From: UBA668 sp041918155
GTDB taxonomy: Bacteria; Actinomycetota; Acidimicrobiia; Acidimicrobiales; Ilumatobacteraceae
DNA length: 64,000 nt
Assembly (NCBI GenBank): GCA_041918155.1
Contig: JAYRWH010000012.1
Coordinates: 1 to 64,000, forward strand
Reading direction: 5' to 3'
The position numbers and the translations under genes were made by a program. Positions 25,993 to 34,658 of the stretch are shown here, in pieces (position 1 is the first letter of the stretch; the number at the start of each line of letters is the position of its first letter). Under the pieces are notes generated by a model that made no database searches, was not told the origin of the DNA, and saw only the letters and a program-made list of their open reading frames with translations.

Positions 25993-25998
25993 GACGCG

Positions 25999-26004
25999 AT
26001 GTTA
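25999..26004 (-). promoter_or_regulatory. -10 box (TAACAT) for leaderless acyl-CoA dehydrogenase
   Basis: TAACAT on the minus strand, six bases before the GTG at 25992. Confidence 0.55.
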
Positions 26005-26055
26005 CCGCGCAGTAGCAAGCCCGGCACGAGGCGAAGGGCCCGCCAGCGCGGCAAC

Positions 26056-26904
26056 TCACATCAGGGTGCGCGCAAGCGCCGCGGCGCCCACGAGCGGGCC
26101 GGACTCGCCGAGACCCGAGGGCAGCACCTGAAAGCCGGACGCGAACATCAGCCGTCCGCGCTGATCGAGTTCGTTCTGCAAGGACGCGAAGAACGGCTCG
26201 CCGAACCCGAGCGCCACCGGCCCTCCGACGATCGCGGTGCGTAGGTCGCAGATCGCGCCGAGCGACACCAGCGCGCGCCCGACATGGATGCCGGTGCGCT
26301 CGATGATGCTCTGCGGGGCGCGCTGGGGCGGCCGGCCGGTTTCCTCCTCGATCGCGCGGCCACCGGCGTACGCGTCCAGACACCCCTTGCCACCGCACAC
26401 GCACGGCCGCCCGTTCGGCTCGACGACCATGTGCCCGAGGTTGCCGGCGTTGCCGAGGCGCCCTTCGAGCAGCTTGCCGCCACTGACGATGCCGCCACTG
26501 ACCGTCGGGCCCATCACCACAGCGACGAAATCGGAGAGGCCCACCCCGGCGCCACACCACGACTCGGCCATCGCAATCGTCTTCGCGTTGTTGTCGACAG
26601 CGGTGGGCAGGCCGAGCAGGGTCTCGAACTCGGCGGCGAGGGCGAACCCGGCGAGCGAGGGGATGTGCAAGGGCGACACGCTGCGCTCGACAGGGTTCAT
26701 CGGCCCGACGCAGCCGACGCCAACGGCCACCGGAGCCGATGGCGCGGCCGCGAGCACCCGCTTGGCGAGGCGGGCCAACGCGGACCAGACATCGCGCTGG
26801 GGAGTGGCGACCCGGTCACGCACGAGCACCTCCGCATGCTCTCCCACGATGGCCGCAGCCAGCTTCTCACTGCCTACATCGATCGCCAGAAAACACACTG
26901 TCAC
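26056..26904 (-). CDS. ROK-family protein, probably catalytically degenerate
   Basis: 282-residue ROK-fold protein. The ROK zinc signature C-V-C-G-G-K-G-C-L-D and G-N-L-G-H-M-V-V-E-P are intact. The first phosphate loop reads D-V-G-S-E-K instead of D-x-G-G-T-K, the second reads G-P-T-V-S-G-G instead of G-T-G-I-G-G-G, and the position of the catalytic aspartate (N-D-A) reads N-N-A. The paralogue at 46200-47147 keeps all three. I therefore infer a sugar-binding regulator or scaffold rather than a kinase. GTG start, divergent from the MoxR operon with back-to-back -10 boxes. Confidence 0.85.
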   Translation of the reverse strand: MTVCFLAIDVGSEKLAAAIVGEHAEVLVRDRVATPQRDVWSALARLAKRVLAAAPSAPVAVGVGCVGPMNPVERSVSPLHIPSLAGFALAAEFETLLGLPTAVDNNAKTIAMAESWCGAGVGLSDFVAVVMGPTVSGGIVSGGKLLEGRLGNAGNLGHMVVEPNGRPCVCGGKGCLDAYAGGRAIEEETGRPPQRAPQSIIERTGIHVGRALVSLGAICDLRTAIVGGPVALGFGEPFFASLQNELDQRGRLMFASGFQVLPSGLGESGPLVGAAALARTLM

Positions 26905-26911
26905 GCCCCCG

Positions 26912-26917
26912 AAGGTA
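26912..26917 (-). promoter_or_regulatory. -10 box (TACCTT) for leaderless ROK gene
   Basis: TACCTT on the minus strand, seven bases before the GTG at 26904. Confidence 0.55.
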
Positions 26918-26958
26918 GCGGGAGAAGGGACCGCATGCCGCACCACCTCGCCGCCGTC

Positions 26959-26964
26959 TACCCT
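26959..26964 (+). promoter_or_regulatory. -10 box (TACCCT) for leaderless MoxR operon
   Basis: TACCCT, seven bases before the GTG at 26972. Together with the box at 26912-26917 it makes a compact divergent promoter pair within 67 bases. Confidence 0.55.
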
Positions 26965-26971
26965 TTCGCCC

Positions 26972-27937
26972 GTGACGGTCGCCCCCACCCAACCTGTTTC
27001 CACGTTCGCCCAGCTGTTCGACGCGATCGCCGGCAACGTCTCCTCGGTCGTGCACGGCAAGCGCGATGCGATCAATCTCGCCGTGATGTGCTTGCTCGCC
27101 GAGGGCCACCTCCTCATCGAGGACGTGCCGGGCGTCGGCAAGACGAGCCTCGCCAAGGCGCTCGCGGCCTCGATCGACTGCACGTGGAAGCGCGTCCAGT
27201 TCACTCCCGACCTGCTGCCGACCGACCTCGTCGGTGTCAGCGTCTTCCAGAAGGCCACCGAGACCTTCGTGTTCCAGCCCGGGCCGCTGTTCGCCAACAT
27301 CGTCCTCGCCGACGAGATCAACCGCGCCTCGCCCAAGACCCAGTCCGCACTGCTGGAGGCGATGGAGGAGCGCCAGGTCAGCGCGGACGGGGTCAGCCAC
27401 CGGCTGCCGGCGCCCTTCATGGTGGCCGCGACCCAGAACCCCGTCGAGCAGGAAGGCACGTACCGCCTGCCCGAGAGCCAGCTCGACCGCTTCCTCATGC
27501 GCCTGTCGCTCGGCTATCCGGGCCGCCAGGCCGAGATCGCGATCCTTGACAGCAACGGCGCGGCCGATGCGCTGAACGCCCTGCGGCCCGTGGTCACCAC
27601 GACCGAAGTGTTGCGGATGTGCGCGGCGGTGAAGACGGTGCACATCGCCGGCGTACTGAAGTCGTACCTCGTCGACCTGGCCGAGGCCAGCCGCAACCAC
27701 CACGGGCTGCTGCTTGGCCTTTCGCCGCGCGCCACCCTGCAACTCGCCCGGGCCACGCGCTCGTTCGCCGCCGCCCAAGGGCGCGAGTACGCGATCCCCG
27801 ACGATGTGAAGGCCGTCGCCGTGCCGGTGCTGGCGCACCGCGTGATGCTGCGCCCCGATGCCGCGGCCCGCGGCCTCACCGCGGACATCGCCGTGCAGGA
27901 GCTCCTCGCCGCAGTTCCGGTGCCGGCAGGTCGCTGA
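26972..27937 (+). CDS. MoxR-family AAA+ ATPase
   Basis: AAA+ chaperone-like ATPase, 321 residues. Walker A is G-V-G-K-T-S, Walker B is V-L-A-D-E-I-N-R-A-S-P-K-T-Q, and sensor 1 lies in A-A-T-Q-N-P-V-E-Q-E-G-T. MoxR proteins act with von Willebrand/DUF58 partners in metal insertion, complex assembly or envelope processes. It heads a three-gene operon with a DUF58 protein and a transglutaminase. I use the GTG at 26972 as start; the frame is open far upstream but only as a shadow of the ROK gene. Confidence 0.94.
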   Translation: MTVAPTQPVSTFAQLFDAIAGNVSSVVHGKRDAINLAVMCLLAEGHLLIEDVPGVGKTSLAKALAASIDCTWKRVQFTPDLLPTDLVGVSVFQKATETFVFQPGPLFANIVLADEINRASPKTQSALLEAMEERQVSADGVSHRLPAPFMVAATQNPVEQEGTYRLPESQLDRFLMRLSLGYPGRQAEIAILDSNGAADALNALRPVVTTTEVLRMCAAVKTVHIAGVLKSYLVDLAEASRNHHGLLLGLSPRATLQLARATRSFAAAQGREYAIPDDVKAVAVPVLAHRVMLRPDAAARGLTADIAVQELLAAVPVPAGR

Positions 27938-29076
27938 TGCCCTCCCGCCAGGGCTGGGGCGCTCTGGGTGCTGCCGCGGCCGCCCTCATCACCGGGCGCG
28001 TCTTCGGGCTGATCGAGCTGTACGTCATCGGCGCCGCGCTCGTGATCGCCGTCGCGCTCGCGGTCATGGTGGTCAACCGGCCCCTGCCGCACCTCGAGGT
28101 GCGCCGCGTGTTACGCCCGCCACTCGTGGCCGTCGGCGAGCCCGCCCGCGTCGACCTGCAGGTGACGAACCGGGCGACGTTCCACTCGCCGCGCCTCAAG
28201 CTGTGGGAACCGGTCGGCGAAAAAGGCGGAGCCCCGATGCAGCTCGCACCGCTCGGTTCCGGTGGCACCTGCACGGCGGCCTACAGAGTGCCTACTGCCC
28301 GCCGCGGCGTGTTGCAGACCGGGCCGCTGCGCGCCGAGCGCACGGACCCACTCGGCCTCGCCGTGCACAGCGGCTGGATGGCCGGCGCCGACGAGGTGAT
28401 GGTCGTGCCCGAGCGGGTGCCGCTGGCCTTCCCTCAAGCAACGAGCGCCGGCCGACTCGGCGAGTACCTGCGGATGAAGGCCTACGCGCAGAACGGCAGC
28501 GAGTTCCACTCCCAGCGCGAGTACTCCCCCGGCGACGACCTGCGCCGCATCAACTGGAAGACCACTGCCCGCGCCGGCACGCTCATCGTGCGCGAGACCG
28601 CGCAGGAGGGCATCCGCCACTGCACCGTCGTGCTCGACACGATGGCCGACGGTTACGACGAGGACGCGTTCGAACGCGCCGTCACCGCTGCTGCCAGCGT
28701 GGTCGCCACCGCCGCCGCAGCCGGCATCCTGACCCGTCTCGTCGCGCCGGGAATCGACCTGCGCGGCCCAGATGTCGCACCACAGTCGCTGCGTTGGTTG
28801 GCCACCGTGGAACGCAGCGGCCACACCGTCGACCACACCGCCGGCGGCAAAGGCGGCGACGGCATCGGCCTGCTGGTCGTTGTATCCGGCCATGCGCACA
28901 CGAGGGTTGCCGTCGCCACCGCCGGTGCCGCCGGGCCCGACGACGTGCTCATCACGATCAGCGCCACCCAGCCGCCGGCGGGCGGGCGCGGCTTCCACGT
29001 CGACGCCACCTCGCTCGCGGCGCTGGAAGCGGACTGGAACGTGTTGGTGCGCGGCGGCCACGGAGCGTCCACATGA
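27937..29076 (+). CDS. DUF58 domain protein
   Basis: 379-residue protein with one or two membrane helices near the N-terminus (residues 10-45), a beta-rich middle part and the DUF58 core signature R-E-Y-S-P-G-D-D-L-R-R-I-N-W-K-T-T-A-R. DUF58 proteins are vWA-like partners of MoxR ATPases. The ATG overlaps the MoxR stop (TGATG) and the stop overlaps the transglutaminase start (ATGA), showing strict co-translation. Confidence 0.92.
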   Translation: MPSRQGWGALGAAAAALITGRVFGLIELYVIGAALVIAVALAVMVVNRPLPHLEVRRVLRPPLVAVGEPARVDLQVTNRATFHSPRLKLWEPVGEKGGAPMQLAPLGSGGTCTAAYRVPTARRGVLQTGPLRAERTDPLGLAVHSGWMAGADEVMVVPERVPLAFPQATSAGRLGEYLRMKAYAQNGSEFHSQREYSPGDDLRRINWKTTARAGTLIVRETAQEGIRHCTVVLDTMADGYDEDAFERAVTAAASVVATAAAAGILTRLVAPGIDLRGPDVAPQSLRWLATVERSGHTVDHTAGGKGGDGIGLLVVVSGHAHTRVAVATAGAAGPDDVLITISATQPPAGGRGFHVDATSLAALEADWNVLVRGGHGAST

Positions 29077-31325
29077 ACACCGAGCGGCCCAGCACCACCG
29101 CTGTTGCGCGGCTCGCCGAGGCCCAACTGACGGCCACCGCGTGCGTGGCCCTGCTGACGACAGCCACCGCGATCAGCATGTGCCGCGTGTTCCCCGACTG
29201 GGGCTACCTGCGGCCGATGCTCGTGGTGGTCCTCGGCACCCATCTTGCTGCCGCGGCGCTGCGTTTCGCCCACGCCCCGCTGTTCGTAGCGCTGCCACTG
29301 GCGTTGTTCGCGATCGTCGAGCTGATGGGATTCGTCTTCTACCGCAGCTCGCTCGTCAATGGCCTGACCGGGTCGCACACGATCGATCTCATGCGCGACG
29401 ACCTGCGCCTCGTGCTCGATCAGTTCCCCACAGCTATCTCCCCAGTGCCCAGTTCGGGCATTTGGGCTGCCGCCGCGACGGCAGCGCTCGCAGTCTGCGC
29501 GGCGATGTCCGACACGTTCGCGTTCCGTGCGATGGGCCGGCTGGAGACAGTCGCCCCGAGTGGCGTCGTGTTCGTGTTCACCGCCGCCCTCGGCACCGAG
29601 CGTCACCGCGTCGCCGCGGCCGCACTCTGGGTCGGGTCCGCCCTGCTCGTGGTGGCCGTACTGCGTTTCCGATCCACCTCCGAGGAGACCGCGTGGATGG
29701 GCGCGCGCAAGCTCCGCATGATCGCCGCGCTCCCTCCGATCGTGCTCACCACCGGCGTCGCCGCGGTGATCGCTGGAGCGCTCGGCCCACGCCTGCCCGG
29801 CGCCGGTGCGGACGCGCTGTACGACACCCGCAACCGGCACGGCAGCGTGACCGAGATCATCAGCCCACTCGTCGACATCGGCAGCCAGTTGCGCGACCAG
29901 GGCAGACGCGAGCTGTTCACCGTTGAGTCCAACGACGGCGGCCACTACTGGCGACTCACCGGGTTGCCGGTGTTCAACGGGCGCACATGGGAACTCGGCG
30001 ACGAAGACCTCGTCGCCATGGGCGACCGCGCCGGGGAGAATTCGGTTCCCGGCGTCACGGGCCGCGAGACGATCACGATCGCGGCGCTCGGCGGCAACCT
30101 CGTGCCGACGGGGTACCGCCCGGTGCGGGTGTCGCCCGACGACATCGTGTACGCGCCCATCTCGCAGAGCCTGGTGCTGCCCGACACCGAACTGCGCCGA
30201 GGCGACATCATCGCCATCGACGCCGAAATGATCCGCCCGAGCGTCGAACATCTGCGCAGCGCGGGCGTGGCCGGGGCCGACCCGCGGTATCTGGAGCTGC
30301 CCGACGGGTTGCCGTCGGTGGTCACCGAGACCGCGCAAGGCGTCGCCGGCGGGGCCACCACGGCCTACGACAAGGCGATCGCGCTGCAGTCGTGGTTCCG
30401 CTCCAACTTCGCCTACGACACTGAGGTGAACTACGGCAACGATCAGAACGCGATCGCCGACTTCATCGCCGCGAGGAAGGGGTTCTGCCAGCAATTCGCG
30501 GGAACGTTCGCGGTGATGGCCCGAACGCTCGGCTTGCCCACCCGCGTCGCCGTGGGCTTCACCTCCGGCGAACTCCGCGACGACGGGCTGTACCACGTGT
30601 ACGGTCGCCACGCGCACGCCTGGCCGGAGGTGTGGTTCGCTGAGCTCGGCTGGGTGGCCTTCGAACCGACGCCAGGGCGCGGCAACGGCGACACGACGGC
30701 GTACACCGGTGTTGAGGGCCAGCAGGTCGCCGGCGGCGACACCGACCCGACGGGCACCAACCCGGGTGGCAGCACCGCCACGACCGATGACGTGATCGGC
30801 ACCGCTCCCGAGGTCGACAGCACCGCCGGTGGCGGGACGGGCCGCACGACCACGACCATCGCCGCCGGAGCTTCCCGAGGCGGGGGCGGCGGCTCCTCGT
30901 TGCCGTGGGTGTTCATCGGGGTGTTGTGTTTGCTCATCGTCTGGGTGGTGGCAGCGCCGCGGGTGGTGCGCGCGATCGCCCACCGTCACGACGAGACGGC
31001 GGCCGATCGCGTCGTCACGGCGTGGCGGCGCACGCTCGGCGTGCTCGCGCTCGCGGGCGCTCCGGCGATCCGCGGGGCAACCCCACTCGAGTACGCGCAC
31101 ATCGCCCAAGAGGCGACGGGTATCGACCACCGCGCGCTGCGCGAGATCGCCCGCCACGTCACAACCGCGGTCTACTCACCCGCCGTGCTCGACGACGCCA
31201 CCGCCGAGCGCTGCGACTTGCTCGCCCACGAGATCGACGTGCAGTGCCGCGACCGGATCCCCGCGGCCACCCGCGCCCAGGCGCTGTTCGACCTGCGCCT
31301 CATGCGCCGACGCTACGCCGGCTGA
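29073..31325 (+). CDS. membrane-anchored transglutaminase-like protein (TgpA type)
   Basis: 750-residue membrane protein. About six N-terminal hydrophobic helices are followed by a large extracytoplasmic region with a transglutaminase-like core: Cys472 in K-G-F-C-Q-Q-F-A-G, His515 in H-A-H-A-W-P-E-V-W, and an acidic residue at Glu531 in F-E-P-T-P-G. Then come a Thr/Gly-rich linker, another membrane helix near 610-630 and a DUF4129-like cytoplasmic tail. Such proteins are always next to MoxR/DUF58 and are thought to cross-link or cleave envelope proteins; the substrate is unknown. Confidence 0.93.
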   Translation: MNTERPSTTAVARLAEAQLTATACVALLTTATAISMCRVFPDWGYLRPMLVVVLGTHLAAAALRFAHAPLFVALPLALFAIVELMGFVFYRSSLVNGLTGSHTIDLMRDDLRLVLDQFPTAISPVPSSGIWAAAATAALAVCAAMSDTFAFRAMGRLETVAPSGVVFVFTAALGTERHRVAAAALWVGSALLVVAVLRFRSTSEETAWMGARKLRMIAALPPIVLTTGVAAVIAGALGPRLPGAGADALYDTRNRHGSVTEIISPLVDIGSQLRDQGRRELFTVESNDGGHYWRLTGLPVFNGRTWELGDEDLVAMGDRAGENSVPGVTGRETITIAALGGNLVPTGYRPVRVSPDDIVYAPISQSLVLPDTELRRGDIIAIDAEMIRPSVEHLRSAGVAGADPRYLELPDGLPSVVTETAQGVAGGATTAYDKAIALQSWFRSNFAYDTEVNYGNDQNAIADFIAARKGFCQQFAGTFAVMARTLGLPTRVAVGFTSGELRDDGLYHVYGRHAHAWPEVWFAELGWVAFEPTPGRGNGDTTAYTGVEGQQVAGGDTDPTGTNPGGSTATTDDVIGTAPEVDSTAGGGTGRTTTTIAAGASRGGGGGSSLPWVFIGVLCLLIVWVVAAPRVVRAIAHRHDETAADRVVTAWRRTLGVLALAGAPAIRGATPLEYAHIAQEATGIDHRALREIARHVTTAVYSPAVLDDATAERCDLLAHEIDVQCRDRIPAATRAQALFDLRLMRRRYAG

Positions 31326-31340
31326 CCAGTCGGCGCGACG

Positions 31341-31682
31341 TCAGTGCGAGTCGGGGTTGCCCGGTCGCTGCGGGGCGCCGAAGCGGCCACGCACGGACTC
31401 GGAGAGGTGGTTGAGCCCCTCTTCGCCGAGCAGCCGCGCCTGGCGCTCGAGCAACATGCCCGACACGACCGCCCCGACGAACGCGCCGAACGACAGGAAC
31501 GGGCTGACCGACAAGAACGCCACGGTGAGCCCGACGGCAACGACCGTCAGCATGCCCCACAGGAGCAGACGACGGCGGCTACCACCCGAAGGACGGTGCA
31601 GGGTACGGCCAAAACCAGGGTCGCGCTGGAGGTGCTCTTCGATCTGGCGAAGGATCCGTTGTTCGTCTTCCGACAGCGGCAT
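31341..31682 (-). CDS. DUF3040 membrane protein
   Basis: 113-residue protein starting P-L-S-E-D-E-Q-R-I-L-R-Q-I-E, the typical DUF3040 N-terminus, followed by two closely spaced membrane helices (about residues 43-85) and a basic tail. Actinobacterial family of unknown function. The ATG at 31682 fits the family start; longer frames run into dinB. Downstream of dinB in the same direction, convergent with the transglutaminase gene. Confidence 0.85.
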   Translation of the reverse strand: MPLSEDEQRILRQIEEHLQRDPGFGRTLHRPSGGSRRRLLLWGMLTVVAVGLTVAFLSVSPFLSFGAFVGAVVSGMLLERQARLLGEEGLNHLSESVRGRFGAPQRPGNPDSH

Positions 31683-31753
31683 GAGCAGGCTCCAGGACAA
31701 GGCTAGGTCTGCATCTTCGCACGATTCGGCCGTAGGTACAACGCGCCCGGCGC

Positions 31754-33055
31754 TCAGGTCGGCTCGCGGGGGGACTGCTGATCGGGCCCCCACTGCTGGG
31801 CACCGCGGCGCACGAGGCGCAGCCCCTTGTCGCCCACCGCGCTCGCCGGACCGATCGCGCGGCTGCCGAACCGTGAGCGGATTGCGTCGACGGTGCGTTC
31901 CGCCGCGCTCCACTCGCGGACCGTGGCGGGCGCCTCCTCTCCCGGGCCGGCGGCCATCAACTCGTCGAGGCTGAGCTGCTCGGAGGGTGGTCCGAAATTC
32001 GACCCGCTCACCCCGAGCAGGCGTACGCCGGGCGACGGGTCAATTGCCGCGAGCAGAGGGCCCACGGCGCGCACGATCGAGTGGGCCGTGTCGATCGGGC
32101 CGGGCACTGTGACCGAGCGGGTGATCGTCTGAAACCCGTGAAAGCGAACCTTCAGCGCGAGTGTGCGGGCCCCGGTGGAATGGGCGCGAAGGCGGGCCGC
32201 GACCGCGTCGGCGAGGCGCACGAGCTCGCGCTGCAACTCCTCAGGGGTGTAGAGATCGGCCGCGTACGTCTCCTCGTGGCCAATCGATTTCAGGCCGCGA
32301 TCCACCTCCACCGGCCGGTCGTCGAGCGCCCACGACAGACGGTGCAGATGCTCGCCGTGGGCTTTGCCGACCGCGGCCACGAGCGAGCGCTCGTCGAGCT
32401 CCGCAAGGTCGCGCACCGTGTGCACGCCAAGGCGCTGCAGCCGTTCCAGCGTGGCCGGGCCGACACCCCACAGTGCCGTCACCGGGAGCGGATGCAGGAA
32501 CGCGAGCTCCTCGCCGGGTCGCACCTCCACGACTCCCTTGCCGTCCTGAACGCCGGCCGGCGTGGCCCGCGGCTTGGCCTGCACGCTCGCCAACTTGGCG
32601 AGGAACTTGCTCGGCGCGACGCCCACCGAACAGCGCAGCTCCAACTGCTCCCACACCTCGTCGCGGATGTGCTGGCCGATGCGCACGCCTTCGCCGAACA
32701 ACCGCACCGCGCCGGTGACATCGAGGAACGCCTCGTCGAGCGACAGCGGCTCGACGTAAGGGGTGAACGAGTGGAAGACCTCGTTGACCTCAGCGCTCAC
32801 AGCCGCGTAGTGCTCGTGATCGCCCGGCAGGAATACCGCTGTGGGGCACAGCCGGCGGGCCGTGGTGGAGGGCATCGCCGAGTGCACCCCGTAACGGCGG
32901 GCCTCGTACGAAGCCGCCGCGATCACACCGCGCGCTCCGGTGCCACCCACCACCACCGGCTTGCCGCGCAACTCCGGCCGTCGGCGCAGTTCCACGCTGA
33001 CGAAGAACGCGTCCATGTCGACGTGGAGGATCGTGCGCGCCCCCGCCGCGTTCAC
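31754..33055 (-). CDS. dinB: DNA polymerase IV
   Basis: Y-family translesion polymerase, 433 residues. The catalytic motifs H-V-D-M-D-A-F-F-V-S-V-E (residue ~13) and S-L-D-E-A-F-L-D are intact, the helix-hairpin-helix segment L-W-G-V-G-P-A-T and the little-finger domain follow. GTG start, two bases after the Nudix stop. I see no clear LexA box just upstream; it is the third gene of its operon. Confidence 0.95.
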   Translation of the reverse strand: MNAAGARTILHVDMDAFFVSVELRRRPELRGKPVVVGGTGARGVIAAASYEARRYGVHSAMPSTTARRLCPTAVFLPGDHEHYAAVSAEVNEVFHSFTPYVEPLSLDEAFLDVTGAVRLFGEGVRIGQHIRDEVWEQLELRCSVGVAPSKFLAKLASVQAKPRATPAGVQDGKGVVEVRPGEELAFLHPLPVTALWGVGPATLERLQRLGVHTVRDLAELDERSLVAAVGKAHGEHLHRLSWALDDRPVEVDRGLKSIGHEETYAADLYTPEELQRELVRLADAVAARLRAHSTGARTLALKVRFHGFQTITRSVTVPGPIDTAHSIVRAVGPLLAAIDPSPGVRLLGVSGSNFGPPSEQLSLDELMAAGPGEEAPATVREWSAAERTVDAIRSRFGSRAIGPASAVGDKGLRLVRRGAQQWGPDQQSPREPT

Positions 33056-33057
33056 GA

Positions 33058-33540
33058 CTACTCCACCCGCTCGACGTGACCGCTGCCCCGCTCTGTGCCG
33101 CGCAGCACGAACCGGTACGTGGCCGCGACAGAACCCGCTAACCACTCGCCGACCGGCCCGCACACCCAGGGTGGGCTCTGCGCGAGCAGGCCGGGCGCTT
33201 CCGCGGCGCTCGCGTGGCGCACCTCTTCGACGATGCCGTCGGGGTCGGCGAGCACGATCTCGCCGCTCACCACGTCGGCCTCCCACGCCTCCACCCCGAG
33301 CCGCCACCCCATGTCGGGGGCATCAACCACCACGCGGTAGCTGAGCCCGCGCCACGACTCGACGACGAGGCCGGTCTCCTCACGCACTTCTCGGGTGAGC
33401 CCGCCGAGCACCGTCTCGCCGTGATCGATCACGCCACCCGGGGGCGTCCACTCCAGGGTGCGGTCACGGCGGCGGTTGCCCACCAGCACCAGCCCGTCGC
33501 CATGGCGGATGAGGGCCCCGCCCACCTGCCAGCGACGCAT
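33058..33540 (-). CDS. Nudix hydrolase
   Basis: 160-residue Nudix protein. The Nudix box G-x5-E-x7-R-E-V-x-E-E-x-G is intact from residue 35 (G-G-V-I-D-H-G-E-T ... R-E-V-R-E-E-T-G-L). The substrate is unknown; a nucleotide-sanitising or NDP-sugar hydrolysing role would fit the position before dinB. In operon with the mannosyltransferase (3-base gap). Confidence 0.9.
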   Translation of the reverse strand: MRRWQVGGALIRHGDGLVLVGNRRRDRTLEWTPPGGVIDHGETVLGGLTREVREETGLVVESWRGLSYRVVVDAPDMGWRLGVEAWEADVVSGEIVLADPDGIVEEVRHASAAEAPGLLAQSPPWVCGPVGEWLAGSVAATYRFVLRGTERGSGHVERVE

Positions 33541-33543
33541 CGC

Positions 33544-34281
33544 TCACGCGCCTTCGCGCCGGCGCCGCCGACGGCCGCGGAAGTCGCTGATCCAGAGCTT
33601 GATCACCAGCAGCAGCGCCTCATGAATGATGCTGCCCGACATCTTCGACACGCCCTCGGTGCGGTCATGGAACGTGATCGGGAACTCGACGATCTTGCCC
33701 TCGACACGCAAGAGCCGGTACGTCATCTCGACTTGGAAGCCGTAGCCGTCTGCGGTGACCGTCTCGAACTCCATGCGCCCGAGGGCGGCCGAGCTGTACG
33801 CGCGGTAACCGGCGGTGGCATCGTTGATCGCCAGGCCGAGCACACCCGCCGCGTAGCGGTTACCCCAGCGCGAGAGCATGCGCCGGCGGGCCGGCCAGTT
33901 GACCGTGCGGCCGCCGGGCACATAGCGGCTGCCGATGGCGAGATCGGCGCCGTGCTCGACGTTCGCCAACAGGGCGGGCAGCACGGACGGGTCGTGGGAG
34001 AGATCGGCGTCCATCTGCACACAGATCTCGGCGCCGTCGTCGATCGCTCGGCGCAGGCCGGCCCGGTACGCGTTGCCGAGGCCGCTCTTCTCCGAGCGAC
34101 GCAGGACGGCGATGTGGCCCAGCTCGCGACCCAACTCCTCGGCTTTGTCGGCGGTGCCGTCGGGGCTGGCGTCGTCAACGACCAGGATTTGCACCTCAGG
34201 CGCGGCGACGAGCACCTCCCGGCACAGACGCTCGATGTTCTCGATCTCGTTGTACGTCGGGACGACGACCGTAGCGCGCAC
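33544..34281 (-). CDS. polyprenol-phosphate mannosyltransferase (Ppm/DPM1-like GT2)
   Basis: Family 2 glycosyltransferase, 245 residues, closest in plan to dolichol-/polyprenol-phosphate mannose synthases: V-V-V-P-T-Y-N-E near the start, the D-D-A-S-P-D-G-T block, metal-binding D-A-D-L-S-H-D-P, and C-terminal F-H-D-R-T-E-G-V-S-K-M. It likely transfers mannose from GDP-mannose to polyprenyl phosphate for lipoglycan or glycoprotein synthesis; a PimB-like gene is also in the window. GTG start with a TAGGCT box 6 bases upstream. Confidence 0.88.
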   Translation of the reverse strand: MRATVVVPTYNEIENIERLCREVLVAAPEVQILVVDDASPDGTADKAEELGRELGHIAVLRRSEKSGLGNAYRAGLRRAIDDGAEICVQMDADLSHDPSVLPALLANVEHGADLAIGSRYVPGGRTVNWPARRRMLSRWGNRYAAGVLGLAINDATAGYRAYSSAALGRMEFETVTADGYGFQVEMTYRLLRVEGKIVEFPITFHDRTEGVSKMSGSIIHEALLLVIKLWISDFRGRRRRRREGA

Positions 34282-34287
34282 CCACCC

Positions 34288-34293
34288 AGCCTA
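34288..34293 (-). promoter_or_regulatory. -10 box (TAGGCT) for leaderless Ppm-like gene
   Basis: TAGGCT on the minus strand, six bases before the GTG at 34281. Confidence 0.6.
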
Positions 34294-34364
34294 CGGTCTG
34301 CCCCACGCCGGTTGCGGTGCGGGCGCGGTGGCATCGTGACGGGCGGCGCGGAGGCGGGAGGCCG

Positions 34365-34370
34365 TAGCCT
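34365..34370 (+). promoter_or_regulatory. -10 box (TAGCCT) for leaderless membrane-protein gene
   Basis: TAGCCT, six bases before the GTG at 34377. It mirrors the box at 34288-34293, giving a divergent leaderless pair. Confidence 0.6.
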
Positions 34371-34376
34371 GGCGGG

Positions 34377-34658
34377 GTGACCGAAACGGAACGGCCCCTG
34401 TCCGCCCTGCCCTCCCCCGCCGCCCGGGCGGCTGCGTTCGTGTCGATCCTGATCGGCGGGTTCGCCGGCGGGCTCATCGGCTACACGCTCGTGCGCTTGC
34501 AGTGCGAGGGCAAGTGCGCCGTCCCCAAGGGCGTTGGCACGCTGGTGGGCGCCCTGATCTGCGCAGGTGGGATGAGCATCGTCGCCGTGCTCGTGCTGCG
34601 TGCCCTCGGCGAATGGCGCGAGATCGAGGCCCGCGAGCGGGCGAACAAGCGCCCGTGA
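34377..34658 (+). CDS. small two-helix membrane protein
   Basis: 93 residues with two hydrophobic helices (about 20-40 and 53-73), a short Cys-containing loop between them (C-E-G-K-C) and a charged C-terminal helix. No recognised family. Its stop overlaps the next start (GTGA), so it is translated together with the inositol phosphatase-like enzyme. Confidence 0.75.
   Translation: MTETERPLSALPSPAARAAAFVSILIGGFAGGLIGYTLVRLQCEGKCAVPKGVGTLVGALICAGGMSIVAVLVLRALGEWREIEARERANKRP

Noticed and set aside
27858..29072. Plus-strand frame running into the transglutaminase gene from upstream
   Set aside because: It is the same frame as the transglutaminase but overlaps DUF58; the ATGA start at 29073 is the supported one.
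28653..31157. Long minus-strand open frame opposite the transglutaminase gene
   Set aside because: Antisense shadow of a gene with clear catalytic residues; its own translation is His/Arg/Gly-rich without domains.
34291..34367. CTACGG ... CCGTAG inverted repeat between the Ppm-like gene and the membrane-protein gene
   Set aside because: The two halves coincide with the two divergent -10 boxes, so symmetry follows from the promoters and needs no operator.
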